Made by a program: the position numbers and the translations under genes
Notes under the pieces: model-generated
Told to the model about the DNA's origin: nothing
The model's database searches: none
Seen by the model: only the letters and a program-made list of their open reading frames with translations
From: Actinomucor elegans
Lineage: Eukaryota > Mucoromycota > Mucoromycetes > Mucorales > Mucoraceae
Reading direction: 5' to 3'
Assembly: GCA_026027325.1 (NCBI GenBank)
Contig: JAMSLZ010000002.1
Coordinates: forward strand, 2,480,001-2,544,000
Length of the DNA: 64,000 bases
In this document: positions 1 to 12,177 of the stretch, piece after piece
Position numbering within the stretch: position 1 is the first letter of the stretch
Layout of the letters: each line of letters opens with the position of its first letter

Positions 1-305
1 TGAAATATAGTATGACGAAAAAGTCCTTTGAAAGAGACGAATCTCCAGCCTCCTTTTTTTTTGCATGAATAAATATTTCAGCGATATTTTCAATTAATTT
101 CTAGGGATTTATCAAATTAGTTCAAAGCATATATCATTTTATCTCTGGTGCTTTCTCAAATTTACTGAAAAAAAACATTAATTAGCTGTTTGCATGCGTA
201 GTACAAAAGAACAGTCCAACTCCTTTAAAGCATCCTCTATTTATACATGTTTCGCGCATATTCTCACTCACTCTTCTCTTTCTTTTTTTCTCAATTATAA
301 CCTTT
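1..305. other. Upstream region of the caleosin-like gene
   Basis: No open reading frame or RNA gene is visible. The last 60 bases before the first ATG are a pyrimidine-rich leader (CTCACTCACTCTTCTC and runs of T), the usual look of a short fungal 5' leader. This supports placing the start of the next gene at its first ATG. Confidence 0.4.
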
Positions 306-2274
306 ATGATGAGTAAAATATCAACCAGTAAGACGATGTGTTATGCTTGACGTTTTGTAAGATACTAAAGGTTCTTAATCTATGACAGCGACAAATGTAT
401 GGCATTCGTCTCTGATAAATGTTAATACAGAACAAGAGCCAGTAAGTAGTAAAAAATTGTATAAAGTTAGTAAATCCTAAATGGGCTGCAAAGGGTATTC
501 AAAAGCACGTCAAGTTTTGGGACAAAACCAATAAAGGTTACATTACACCACTTGATACTATCTCTGGTAAAACTTTAATTAGAATCTAATAGGCATGAAA
601 GTTTACGCTATATTGTTTAAGGTTTTATCACGCTTGGATACGGTGTCATCTTTAGTGTTGCTATCGGTACGTTTGTAGGCGTTTTCTTATCTCTGTCTAC
701 GCAAACAGGATGGATTCCAGATCCATTATGCCGCTCCGATGTACAGAATTTAATACGCGCAAAGAAGCAAACTCAGAGTAATGTAGGTGCTTTTGATGAT
801 GATGGGGTCTTTGTTCCCGAGAAGTTTGATAGACTGTTTGACAAGCACGCTAAGTCTGACAAGTCTGGTAAGACTATTACTATAACCGAGTTGGTGAGAA
901 TGACCCAAGAACAAGAAAATCTAGGCCGAAATATTAAAGCTTGGTAAATACGAATGACTTATTGAATGCTTTTATTGATTGACTGATCATATTAAATAGG
1001 GCTACCTGTGTAGTCGAGTTGAGTACAGCTTATTTCTTTATTGGCCATCGAGGATGTCTTACGAGAGATGCTGTTCGTTCTGCTTACGATGTAAGTGTAC
1101 ATTTACCTCGTAGATTTGTGATATTTACTTTCATATTTAGGGATCTCTATTTTATCGGCTCAAGGACTATCGGTTGATGATTCAAGATAAGAAAGGAATA
1201 CCTTACACAGAAAACATCTTAAAGGGCCCTTACTTGTCTAAGCCTGCTGGTATCTTGAGCACCAAAGCTGTTGAACAAGGACTATTATCATTATACAGTA
1301 CGCTGCAATCAAGGTCCTACAAAGTTACTTCGGATTATCATTTGCAAGATTGGGTTTCGTACATTCAAGACAGCTCAAAAACAATTAATAATGCGTTACC
1401 CCGCGCACTCAAGCGTCCAACCTCCATCATCAATGGTGTAACCACACCAAAGCCATCTTCGTATAAAACAAATAGCAAAATCCCCAGTGATCCCTCTGAA
1501 TTGTTCCCTGATGGACTTACAGGAGTAGCCAAGGCGGAATGCGAAGTTGCTCCTATGGGTACTGACTTTCTAAGCTCTCTATTACACCAAGGTAGTGCTG
1601 ATGATTCGTTAGGCACCCGAGGATTGCTTAGTAGCAGCGATATGAGTGATGACAGTATGGACAATGGCCGCGAATCCACTATCTTTCACCATTTAACCTC
1701 TGCTGAAAATGATTTGTTGACTAGTGCGGCCACACACGCTGCTTCAACGTCTCATCAGTCCATGTCTCCCAATCCTACTGCTTCATCATCTACTATCAGT
1801 ACAAATGCGCCATTGATGAATGGATTCCTTCATGAAGAAGAGTCTGATAATGAATGGCTTGCTGATGGGATGACAGGTGTTCAACATGAGACCAAAAAGA
1901 CCCCCAAGTCACCAGCTAACGCTCCAGTTGTTGAAACAGCCAAGAAAACTACTAATAAACAACCTCAACAAATATTAACACCTCCACCTCAGCCTGATCT
2001 TCATCACGAAGAAGATTCCAATGCTGCAATTACACCGCCACCCGAGGAGAAGCCCCTAGTTGAACTTCAAACTTCTGAGAAGTCTATCCCGGCCCCAATC
2101 GATACCGGTAATAACAAGACGAACAATAAAAAGGTAAAGAGAAAAAATAAGAACAAGTCAGGCCCGATTTCACCTATCAGTAATAGTGATTCTGGTCAGG
2201 AGCATATCCCATCTAACGCTATTCCTCAATCACCTATTGATGTATCTTGGTCTATAGCAGCAGATTCAAAGTAA
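306..2274 (+). CDS. Caleosin-domain protein with long disordered C-terminal tail
   Basis: Caleosins are calcium-binding, lipid-droplet or ER-membrane proteins, many with haem-dependent peroxygenase activity. Six exons join in frame: 306-327, 389-441, 494-566, 622-943, 1000-1090 and 1141-2274, giving 564 aa. A KHVKFWDKTNKGYITPLD stretch (about residues 28-45) is the family's single EF-hand with its preceding His. It is followed by a hydrophobic segment (GYGVIFSVAIGTFVGVFLSL), WIPDPL, and the conserved C-terminal core ending YDGSLFYRL. The first exon is chosen because the first ATG follows a pyrimidine-rich leader and a GTAAGA donor joins it in frame; an alternative is ATG 382 without that intron. 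The remaining roughly 370 residues are low-complexity Ser/Pro/Lys sequence not found in plain caleosins (usually 200-300 aa), with a repeated DG(L/M)TGV motif and a basic KVKRKNKNK stretch. Peroxygenase activity is inferred from the family only. Confidence 0.8.
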
Positions 2275-2522
2275 TTAGTAATAGAGTCTCTTTTTCTTGG
2301 TCTCTCTCTCTCTCTTTCTTTCTTTCTTTTAGGTCTCTTTTAGTATTATCAAACAATAAAGTAATCATGTACTGCATCACTTGAGAATGAAACGCACTTT
2401 GTATCATAAACAAATATAACTATATTCATCAGTAAGAATACACGTTTTATTAGATATTATTTCTTGACTTGTCTGGCCTGCAAAAACTGAGGAAGAAACT
2501 AAGGTATGATGATTAATAGAGT

Positions 2523-5500
2523 TCATGTACAAATAAAACAAAAAGTTGGTCTAACCTTCTTCTTTGTACTTGTAGATGATGTAGCTTGGGCATCTTTTTT
2601 CCTGTCTGAAAAAGCTCTTATAGGTAATGTAGATGTGGAACCACTTCGATGGGTGGGAGTACCAGATGCTGCATTCGTAGGCCCCATACGGCCTCTTCTT
2701 CTACCTGGCGTTCCTATTTGTCCCAATTTTTCGACCATTCTTCCAAAGAATCGAGAAGAACGTGCTGATGGCAGTGTGTTACTAGATGATGGAGGCAACA
2801 GACCTGCTGCTGCTACTACTGTTTTAGTATCAGACATTGTATGGGAGGAATTTAAAGAATCTGATCGATGAACAGATGTATTACGTTGCGCTAATCTAAA
2901 TATCATCGAGTCAGCGGGTGCTTTGCTAATCGATGGACGTCGACTGCTATTTGCACTGGTACAACTGTCACTGAAAGTGGTGGAGGGGGAATAAAATACA
3001 GGTGATACAGTATTCGATAGATCGAGACCTTCAGTAGATGGTTTTGCCAAAGAAATCATGGAAGAGCAAGCGGTTGAACTAGGCGGAATCACGTTGATTT
3101 TACGCGTCTTTGTTGATCCGTGTCGGTTCATGCTATTTGCGCGAGCAGTGAGTATGGGTGTCGTACAAACGTCATCGAATTTCGTATCTACAGATTTACA
3201 ACGGGTATGATATTGATTGTACTTGCGTTGGCTCCATTTTTCAGTGACATTGTTGGAAAAGAACTCCCGAAGATCACTGATACTGGATTGAGACCTTAGG
3301 CCAGGAGAAAGAGCACTATTGGTATTGGATTGGCTCATACAGTTTTGAGAAAGGTCCAGATCCTGGCTAGTAAACACAGGATGGGAAGATCTATTATTTG
3401 ATCTTGATGGTTTGTTGAATATAGCAGATTGAGAAAAACTGGAAGACCCGCTTGGAATAGAGAAATGTACAGGTGTTTCTGGCTCAAGCGTCTTTTCTGA
3501 ACTTTGTTTGGGCTGCGAGTACTGATCAAAGCTTGATACAAATAGTTGCTCCAAAAGATATTCATTAGATTCAACGCTGTTCGAGTATAACTCTTTAGAC
3601 TCCTTGATGGCATGGGTCAATGCCTTCATCCAGATTCGCTTTTCCAGTTCGCAAATGGCACTCAACTCGAGCGTGTTTTCCTCACTGCGCAATAACCAAG
3701 AATAAGTCATTGATCCTGTTAATAGAGGTTACTTTTAATACCATGTCTACAAGCCAGGTCGGGTATAGTTACCTTCGATGCTAGGTAAATTTTCAATCTC
3801 AAATTTCCTCAGAGGAAACCAGTATCTAGGTTCGTACTGCTTGTGCTTTTTGGCCTTTGCCATGATCATATAATGATTAAATAACGCACATCCAATGCGT
3901 TTGGCCTTGTTATCGCCTGTGCATCGCACTTCCAATGTACCAATTAACGAGCATACGCCTAATGTATTAAACCAGCGCTTAGGTAAAGTCCAATCCGACT
4001 CCAACCGGGATAAAAACAAAGCCGTCTTTCTCTTGGCCTCCATCTTTGACTTTTCATTGTTGATGGTTGAAGCAATAGAATGAATTATGTTTTGGGCCTG
4101 TGACAATATTTCATATTCCTCAGAGTCTTTTTGCGTGGCTTTTGATATGCTTTGAAGTAATAATCGATATCGAAAGATCCTTTGGAATGGCTTGTTTTTA
4201 TAACAGTAAGTTTCCTCCGAATTAAACACAAACAGGAACAACTTACTATGATTAGATAGTCATCAAATTTTAATCTACTGAAGCCGAAAGAAACGCGGTG
4301 AAACGTATGCAGACGCTCTATCAAGTTGGTAAATTCTGTATTTGTTTGCAATAGTTCATTATAAACAGATACAGCATGATCCTGTCGAACGCAATAGTCA
4401 AGATATATCTCAAACTTCGGTGCCTGCAACATGCATAAGTTATAAAAACCACGATTTGTCTCGTAAAATGATCTACTACTGCCACTGCTATTTACTTACC
4501 CATTCAACAAAGCAAGAAGCAATTTTTTTCAAGTTTCCTTTGTAAAAGATGCCGTTGCGTTCTTCCTCTTCATCTCCATGAGCTTCGATCAAAGCTTCTG
4601 TAAACTTTTCTTGAAAATCGAATATATCCATGGCATTTCTCACCAAAATATCGATCTCCTCTGTTGTAATGCAGGTCGCCTCTTTGATAATAGCGAAAAA
4701 GTGCTTCGTATAGTAAAACAAACAGTTGAGTAAAAATAACGTGTTAAACGTCTTATGATAGTATGATATACGCTTACCGTGCAGAGTATACCTAGATCAC
4801 GACTGTACGTCTCTTCAGTTTCCATGAGTTCCTTAATTGCATTTAAACGTTTGATGGAACGTCTTTGCTCCAAAGATCGAATTTCGTTTCTCTTTTGATT
4901 TTCGGCGCGCTGTAGTGTTAGGTTGATCATACTCAAGTTGTTTGGTAATGAATGGTCGTCGTCCGTATCCAGGAGCTCTTCTTCCATTGTGATGAATCGA
5001 GCTTTATTGATATTCGGCTGTGGTAATGAGGTATGTAAAATACCGGGGTCTTTTTGCTGAAGATCGAGGTGACTATGTGAGAGACTATAAAGGTCCTTTG
5101 CCTCACTGTCATGTTCGGGAATTATTCTTCTGTCATAATGTACATTGATCTTCTTCAAGGTCGAGTGTGACGGAGGCGAGGGTGGTGGGGGTGGATCGTC
5201 ATTTGAAGCAAGTGCTTGCGATTGAGCTGTGTTATCTGCTGAATCATTAGAAGATGCAATGGATAGCTTCTTGTGTTGAAGCACCTGTTTGGGCAATGAG
5301 TTGACACTGATAGACATGGTCAGTTTCTTTTTTGCAACTAAAATTTCAGAATTTTCGTAAGACGTGTAATAGTTTTTTGTAGATAGGTCTGGTACGCTGT
5401 GTCTTTGATGTCTTGCTTTAGCTTCAGCTACAGCAGGCGAGTCTTCTCCATCAGTAGACGTAAAAGAAGCTGGTGATCGTAATAAATCAGAAACAGGGTT

Positions 5501-5902
5501 TCTTTCTGCAGGAACAACCGAAGATAAGCCTACTGCATCCGGTGTATGTGTATCCAATGAAACTGCTTTACTGATGAGTGTTAAATCGCCTGTAGACTGT
5601 CGAAACTGATGGTATTGATGACCATCTTCAAACAATGAAGAAGAGTCGGAATTTAAATCACTGGAATCAGAAATATAGTCTCTATACATGATACCAGAGT
5701 TCATTTTGCTAGTTAATGCAGCAGTAGCTGGTGTATCCTGATCTATGCGCTTTCTGATATCTTCTTTAATAGGATCCGGTGAAGCAAAAGTTTTGGGTTT
5801 ACTATGATTACTTTCATTATCTGAATTACCCGGAGATATTTCTAGGCTGTTATTATCTGATACCAAGTACTCGGTGGATGGTTCCACTAATATGTCTGCC
5901 AT
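2523..5902 (-). CDS. Rho guanine nucleotide exchange factor (DH-PH)
   Basis: Activates Rho-family GTPases by GDP release; in fungi such proteins act at sites of polarised growth. Exons in reading order: 5902-4778, 4703-4500, 4423-4247, 4190-3773, 3715-2523; all four introns have GTAAG/GTAAC donors and keep frame, giving 1038 aa. Residues 1-350 are low-complexity with a PPPPPSPP run. The DH domain runs from about 355 (IKELMETEETYSRDLGIL) through LIIPFQRIFRYRLLL (about 500-517, the conserved 'KPVQRIxRYxLLL' helix). A PH domain follows (about 579-685), ending in the typical W helix (ELEKRIWMKAL). The C-terminal 350 residues are Ser-rich. The 3' end is uncertain: a GTTAGA donor at 2555 and a TTTTTGCAG acceptor at 2478 would replace the last 11 residues with ARQVKK and move the stop to 2457. 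GTTAGA is used as a donor in the GTP cyclohydrolase gene of this window. Convergent with the caleosin gene. Confidence 0.85.
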
Positions 5903-6487
5903 TGTATAAATAAAAGTGAAAAAAGCACAATGAAAGGGTTATAACAAAAAAAAACAAAGCAAAATATGTAAATTTTCCTTTCGCTTTTACAGACAAAAAC
6001 GCTTATATTTTGGGTTTGAGCATATGCAAATGAGCGGTAAAGTTCCCCTTTTTTTTCGCTAAAAAAAAAGCTCCGGATGTGAAACTGAACTGTTACGTAC
6101 GATGTTTGTACCGTGTAAACAAGAAGAAATCTGTAGTCATCTTAGCGTCATGTATTTTCTTACTGACTGTGTATGCGAAATAATCGTTTATAGACTATAT
6201 AGGCAGCTTTATCATTCATTGATTGTGTAAGCAACACACTCGTTTATGGACTATGCAGATAGTGCATGATCCTAGGATTTACTGTCAAAAGGTTTAATAA
6301 ATTATTATGTTAGGCTCTTCAAAGTACCTTTTGAAAATCAAGTCATTGTGTACAAGTCTTATAAATTTAAATCACTTTGAATGACCAACTTTAAGCGCGA
6401 ATTTGAACTATTCAATATCGAGATTACTTCCGGAGGTTTATAATCATGAAAACTTCAAAGTTTACCCCCGTCATAGCACTAGTATCT

Positions 6488-6550
<63 letters not shown>

Positions 6551-7263
6551 GCAGTCAACCCATTCTAATTTTTTATTTTGCAGATCAAAATTTTTCATTG
6601 AATAACTTTAATCCGACCTCCAAAGCATACAAATATTTGGATAGAATGAGGGTTTATTAATGAAGCTAGTCTCGAATTTTATTGCTTATTGAATGATATA
6701 CAATTAGATAATTTTTTTTTTATTTAGGGAATATAGGATTGCGCTCGAAATACATTCAATTTTTGGTTTGACGATGGCATGTTACATTTTTATAAAAATT
6801 GTAAACATGTATCTAACTATACAAGAAATGTATAATAGTTAAAAATTAGGCTTTTAAAATGTCGTTTAGAATGCCTTAAAGATAGTTGAAAACTTGAAAA
6901 ATCGAGTTAAAGGTGTACTTCCCTTTCCAGGTTTTTTGGTTGAAATTTACAGATACCTTCGATTGGTGCGCAACTATATTTATTCTGCATTCCGCAAATG
7001 AAGCGCTATTGTGATTGGATTGCGAAGAATAATACAGTAAAAAGATCAAAATAGACACTCCGCTTTTAATCCGAGCTAGATATTAGTCAAACTTGCTTTC
7101 ACTTGATGACGCAGGGGACTACTGGAGGGTTTAATTCTGGGGTTAAAGATTGGACGAGTACCATTCAACCTATTAAAAACTAAGAAAAAAAAAGAGAGCC
7201 TCGGTGTCCTCCGTTTCCTTGTGTATATATCTCTCTCCCCACTCTTTCACTAATTACACTCAC
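5903..7263. other. Divergent intergenic region, RhoGEF / NDUFA6
   Basis: AT-rich spacer between two divergently transcribed genes; no supported gene. It holds a 56-base T run (listed separately). The NDUFA6 side ends in a GTGTATATATCTCTCTCCCC leader. Confidence 0.5.
6491..6546. repeat. Homopolymer run of 56 T
   Basis: An uninterrupted run of T, preceded by a short CT run (TCTCTC). Such runs are replication-slippage prone and assembly-sensitive; the exact length should not be trusted. Confidence 0.95.
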
Positions 7264-7733
7264 ATGATTCAACACGGAGTCTTTGCTGTTGCCGAGCACG
7301 CTATCACCACCGCTTCTGCTACTTCTGCCAATGAAGCTAGATCTCGTGCTTTAGCTCTCTATAGAAAATGGCAAAAATCTGTACGTAATTTTGCATTGAC
7401 ATTTTGCCACATTGAATGGCGGTTGTTCGATAATTTGAATAAGCCCAGGAAAAATCTAACATTTGATTGTAGGTTCCTGAAATGATGAAGCTTCACGAAA
7501 TCAACATGCCTACTTCAGCCATTCGTGCCAAGATTCGTCAAGAATTTGAAAGACATCGCAACGTTGAAAAGCTCGAAGTTCGCGATATCTTGTTTGCCAA
7601 GGGTCAAATGGAATATCAAGAGGTGATGAACGTTTGGAAGCAAAACAACCATATCATGAATTATTTTATCAAAGATGAAGCACCACCCAAGCCAACAAGC
7701 TTTTTGGACAAATTCTACGAAGGCAGATTCTAG
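7264..7733 (+). CDS. NDUFA6: NADH:ubiquinone oxidoreductase subunit NDUFA6/B14 (LYR protein)
   Basis: Accessory subunit of mitochondrial complex I, on the matrix arm next to the acyl carrier protein. Two exons, 7264-7380 and 7473-7733, split by a GTACGT...TAG intron, encode 125 aa, the usual size of fungal NDUFA6. The LYR motif is seen at residues 32-34 (ALYRKWQ), followed by the family's conserved (V)PEMMKLHEINMP, RAKIRQEFERH and a C-terminal FLDKFYEGRF. The LYR family binds the phosphopantetheine arm of mitochondrial acyl carrier protein. Convergent with the F-box gene (260 bp between stops), with an A run at about 7818-7839 in the spacer. Confidence 0.92.
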
Positions 7734-7992
7734 AGAAATCAACAAATCGACATCAATATACTCACTAATAAAATAACAAATATGATATTTATACATATTA
7801 AAAAAATCAATTTATACAAAAAAAAAAAAAAAAAAAAATAGATTTTATTATTCTAGACTTAAAAGGACAAAATGACATCAGCTACACGATGACAATGAAA
7901 GGATTAGAAGGGAAGGAACCGCTATTAGTGGAGAGGGCAATTAGGAGGATTAAGGTATGAAGAAAAGGGATTTGCAGTATTGTTGTTATTAT

Positions 7993-8942
7993 TCAATTAA
8001 GAGCGATCATATCCCAGCCTGCAGTTACTCGATTTAAACCGTTCAATTGCAGTAAGCATTCTCTTAATTCTTCTCGAGTCAAATAGTCTTTGGGCGATTC
8101 CCTGCTTTGAGTCGATAGTCTTTTAATCCATGGGAACAGTGTGATATCCTGAAGCAATGATTTGAATAAAGGTAGACTTTGTTGAGACAAAGTGACGCGC
8201 AAGTCTACAAGATTAGGAAACATGCATTTGAATTGTCTCCAATATCCATCGAAATGATCGGGGTCTTGGCAGCCGACCAATGCAATATGAAGTATAGTAA
8301 CTGACGGAAACTGGTACTTTTTAGAGTGTGACACCAGTAAATTAGAAGGAAATGATGAAAGGTCTAGCGTCTTTAGTGATAATTGAGATTTAGATAAAAT
8401 CATTGACAAAATTGAGATAGCAGCATGTGATGCTCAATGGGATTCATGATATAACCATCATCTGCTGGGTCACGGACGGTTATATGTTGTAAATTGGTTT
8501 GAGGAAAGTCTATTAATGTTTGATAGAACTTGTGATGGTAAGCTGAAGGTATCATCACATTCATATCTTGTATACAGGTGGACTGCTGCTTTTCGAGTAA
8601 ATTTATTACAAAGGGTGTAGTAGAATGATCGCTGATAATTTGGAGCTTTTTGGTCTGTAGCAGTTTCTGGCTTTTTTTGAATGCATTCACCAAATAATTC
8701 AGCGATGAAGAATGTAGACGTGATGGTTGAAGAATAGTTACTGTATTAGTCCAATTGAATCGATCGGCTACTAGATTAGAATAATATGAGCATGTTCTGT
8801 TCAAGTTATAATTAGTATAATGAATGTCAATGAGCCATATAGTTACTTACTGAGCAAGAGGTGCTAAATCAAGGTGATTATCCTGTTTGATATGATCAAG
8901 TATCAGCAATTGTAATTCAAAAGGTAGTTGTAATAAGAGCAT
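7993..8942 (-). pseudogene. F-box/LRR-like protein with a reading-frame break
   Basis: Exon 1 (8942-8851) encodes MLLLQLPFELQLLILDHIKQ, an F-box-like N-terminus. It is spliced by GTAAGT...CAG to exon 2 (from 8796), reading QTCSYYSNLVADRFNW and onward. That frame ends at a TGA at 8402-8400 after LLSQFCQ, and the protein-like sequence continues at once in the -1 frame (MILSKSQLSLKTLDLSS..., LRR-like) to a stop at 7993. One more T in the T4 run near 8407-8410 would fuse the frames into a continuous LRR reading. Alternatively a weak GTTATA donor near 8447 with a CTAG acceptor near 8362 would bypass the break but lose an LRR. F-box proteins recruit substrates to SCF ubiquitin ligases; the substrate here is unknown. 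Assembly error, pseudogene and unusual splicing all remain possible. Confidence 0.55.
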
Positions 8943-10847
8943 ATTGATAAAAAAAAGAGAGAGAAAGTACGAAAAAGAAAGAAAACTTGCTTTAAATAAG
9001 AGAATGGACAGCAATGTAATATATAGTCATAAAGGCACAGGCTTGAATTTATAGGGGATAATTAGGGATGGTTTTGGTTGAAAGGCCAGAGCTAATTCTA
9101 TTTTGAGCCAATGTTCAGCAAATCAAGTTGAATTCAAGCACGTTTTTATATATATCATTGCAAGTCAAATAGCTAATCATGGGCATCATGAGTGGTATGA
9201 CGTTCATGTAACATACATCAATAGAGCACTACTCGTGTCACCATCTACGCTTAATCAATTGACGTTTATGATATCAATGTGCGCGTGATGACAAAGTTTA
9301 CCCAATACCGCCGCGACGGGCTTAATACTACTAGATTCAAAAACTGACGTATTGAATCTTACGAGAACAAGCCAGCTCTTACTATCCCTTATAGGTATAT
9401 ACGGATAACAGACTTCTAAATAGGCGAACAGAACAGAAACAAATCCATTTATCCAACAAAGAATACAAGTTAACAACTAAATTGCAAGCCAGTTATTGCA
9501 TTGGTATCAAATAGAGATCACTGCATCTGTAGTGATTGATTCTGAACATTGTTTATTTTATGGGTGCAAGATTAGACCGAGAATGGTCGAAATCTCTCAT
9601 GCTTATTAGAATATCATACCAATTTCGAAGTTATAATTTATTAAACATGCAAATCAGAAATTTAAACTATGTCTGGAAAAAAAAAGAGATAAAACCATTC
9701 TATAAAAGATAATGAGCGCAATTTAGCACTTAGAAACTTCATAATGTTCATTGATTATATCACTATCTCCAATAAAACCAGCCTTGTAGTAAAAGATTCA
9801 AAGTCAGAGCACAAAAACGATATATTATCGGAGTTTCTTAGCGCATTTCTATTTTATCAAAGAACGCTTTTCGTTCTATATTTCCCCAGCATTCATGCCT
9901 TTCTCCCTCGCTTCTTGTTGATTCAGACACAATCAAAGGTTTTCGTAGAGAAAACTTAGTACTCCTATTTTCAACCACTTCCAATCAATGAAAGCAATGA
10001 ATTTCTTCAATAAATATACATATGATGGTTGAATAAGCACGAGAACTTGAACAAACGATACGTATTTCTGATGTTTAGATACCGGCTCATGGTCATTGAC
10101 CAGAATAAAACAGGAAATATCAACGAAACGGGGGGGGAGGTTTCCAGTCTCCGTATGTATATACCCTACTTTGTCTTAGAATAATCAGTCGTATTCTTTA
10201 TACCAAATTAAAATGCTAAAATTACACATGTATACCTTTAAATGCAACAGACAGAAAATCTAGTCAAACACCTTGTCTTTCATATATTTACAATAACGCT
10301 AGAAAGCGGCACAAAGATATGGTATGGCTACCATCGTTACCACCACCACTACTACTACATGCTGCTGGATTTTATTGGATATCGGCGTTTATAATTAGTA
10401 ATTCTTCGAACTCCTTCCTGTTCCTGAAGCTCAAAAAAAGAATAGGTTATATACTTGATCATTTGAAAGCCCGTCCACTTGTTTCTTCAGTATAAATGAG
10501 AAATTTCACTTTCGGGTCCTCCTCCCTATAAAAAAGAAATGTAGATATGAAACCTGATCTCTTTTTAGTGAAAAACTATTAATGATAAGTAAATGTATAT
10601 ATGCAAAGATTTTTTTTCTTTTAATTCATGGAGCTATTCATAAAAAAAATCACTTCGTCATGGTTATTAGTGTAGTTATCATAATTCGGATATTTCTTGT
10701 CGGCAAAAATAGAATAGAAATACGCTAACAACATTATAATAACGTGACTATATATAACATTACTTATAAACTATTCCTTGAAAAAAGTTGTCTTTGAGCT
10801 CCATAAGAAAAAGAGGGAGGTAATTTGCTAATTCAGGCCCAAGAGGA

Positions 10848-10945
10848 TCCCTTAGGTTTTTCCCGAAATTGGACTACTTTTTTTATTGCACTTTCTCGAG
10901 TGATCTTGGTTTAATGTTGCATCTGATAACTATGTAGAATGTGGT
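10848..10945 (+). repeat. Dispersed GATCTCGG-family repeat, copy 1
   Basis: Contains TGATCTTGGTTTAATGTTGC followed by ATCTGATAAC. The 50 bases upstream (CCCTTAGG, TTTTCCCG, TTTATTGCA) also align with copy 2, so homology here extends to about 100 bp. Confidence 0.6.
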
Positions 10946-11891
10946 CGGAAGAAAGTACTGTACTTACTACATTCGCTATTTGACTAAAATAATACGAATG
11001 CATTACTCCTTATTGTTTTTTGTATTAAAACTACGAGTGTGTTATACTTTAGTGTTCGACTGTAAAATATACAAGCATATTATATAAACCAGTTGTAATG
11101 ATCAATAGACCCTTCAGTTAATCCCAATCATATATATGCCGCATATTTTTGGTTTTTCAACACAAGCAATATTAATATGGTAAGTGATTTTCATTGCTAT
11201 TATTTATTGTCATCATGATTTATGCATATTTATATGCTAATTCATACTTATGTGCGTTATATTTTGTATGTTAAGCCCTAGTATGAATTCCACAAAGCGG
11301 TTAGAAGAAATAAAAATCGGGTTGACAGAAAATCATCAACGATAAAGACGAAAGTAGGCATAATAACTCGACCAATTTCATTTTTGAGTTTGAATTTTCT
11401 AATTCAGGTCAAACGAGCTCTTGTACGTTATAAAATGCGCAAGAATATATTTAAAATCGCGTTAAGTAAAGTTGGCCGATGAACATCGTTTTTAAAATGA
11501 CTTGTTACTGTTAAAAGTAATGCAAATGTGAGCCACTATTACGCTGAAGTTTTCATGGCTTCTATTGGTTTGCGTAGAATTAATATACGGAATCTTCACA
11601 GACCACTCAAAAAATCGGTACGATGTTTGATTATAACAAGCAATTATTGACAAATGTTATGCAAAATTGAATAAAACACTATCTGATGGTACAATACAAT
11701 TGAATATTTCCAAATGAATTAAAATTCCAACCATAATTCGAGAATTTTGTACGTACAGAAATGAGAAAAAAAATTGGCGCATGCATTCATAAATGCCTTT
11801 TCTATGTTGCTTGAAAACCATGCCTAGAAAATACCTGTTATCGCGCTCTATACAAAAGAATGAGGGGGAACAGGAAAAAAATGTTACAGTA

Positions 11892-12001
11892 CCCCTTTAG
11901 GAAATTTTCCGGGATTTGTTCATTTTCTTTATTACATCTCTCAACTGATCTCGGTCAATGTTACATTTGATTAATACATGCTCGAAATGAACTGCTACAA
12001 T
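11892..12001 (+). repeat. Dispersed GATCTCGG-family repeat, copy 2
   Basis: Contains CTGATCTCGGTCAATGTTAC, ATTTGATTAAT and ATGCTCGAAATGAACTGCT. It shares the upstream CCTTTAGG / TTTTCCGGG / TTTATTACA blocks with copy 1. Confidence 0.65.
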
Positions 12002-12114
12002 TTGTAAACCTTTACTTTGCTAAAATTCAATGAGCATATCCTTACTATTGATGGCAGCCAGTCGATTGCGCTTATTACATACATACAATATATGATATTT
12101 TATATATCTCTTAG

Positions 12115-12177
12115 CCGATCTCGGTTAAATGTCATATTGGGTGAATGGTTCATGCTCAGAATGAATTGTTGCATCTG
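12115..12177 (+). repeat. Dispersed GATCTCGG-family repeat, copy 3
   Basis: Contains CCGATCTCGGTTAAATGTCA and CATGCTCAGAATGAATTGTT followed by GCATCTGG. It lies about 170 bp downstream of copy 2 in the same orientation. Confidence 0.65.

Noticed and set aside
6403..6660. Plus-strand open frame spanning the T run
   Set aside because: It is open only because the 56-T run encodes poly-Phe.
8395..8415. Programmed -1 ribosomal frameshifting in the F-box gene
   Set aside because: No X-XXY-YYZ heptamer in the correct phase and no obvious downstream stem-loop; an indel explains it more simply.
9103..9959. Three short open frames (61-73 codons) on both strands
   Set aside because: AT-rich, no domain features, no splice-linked partners, and one overlaps another on the opposite strand.
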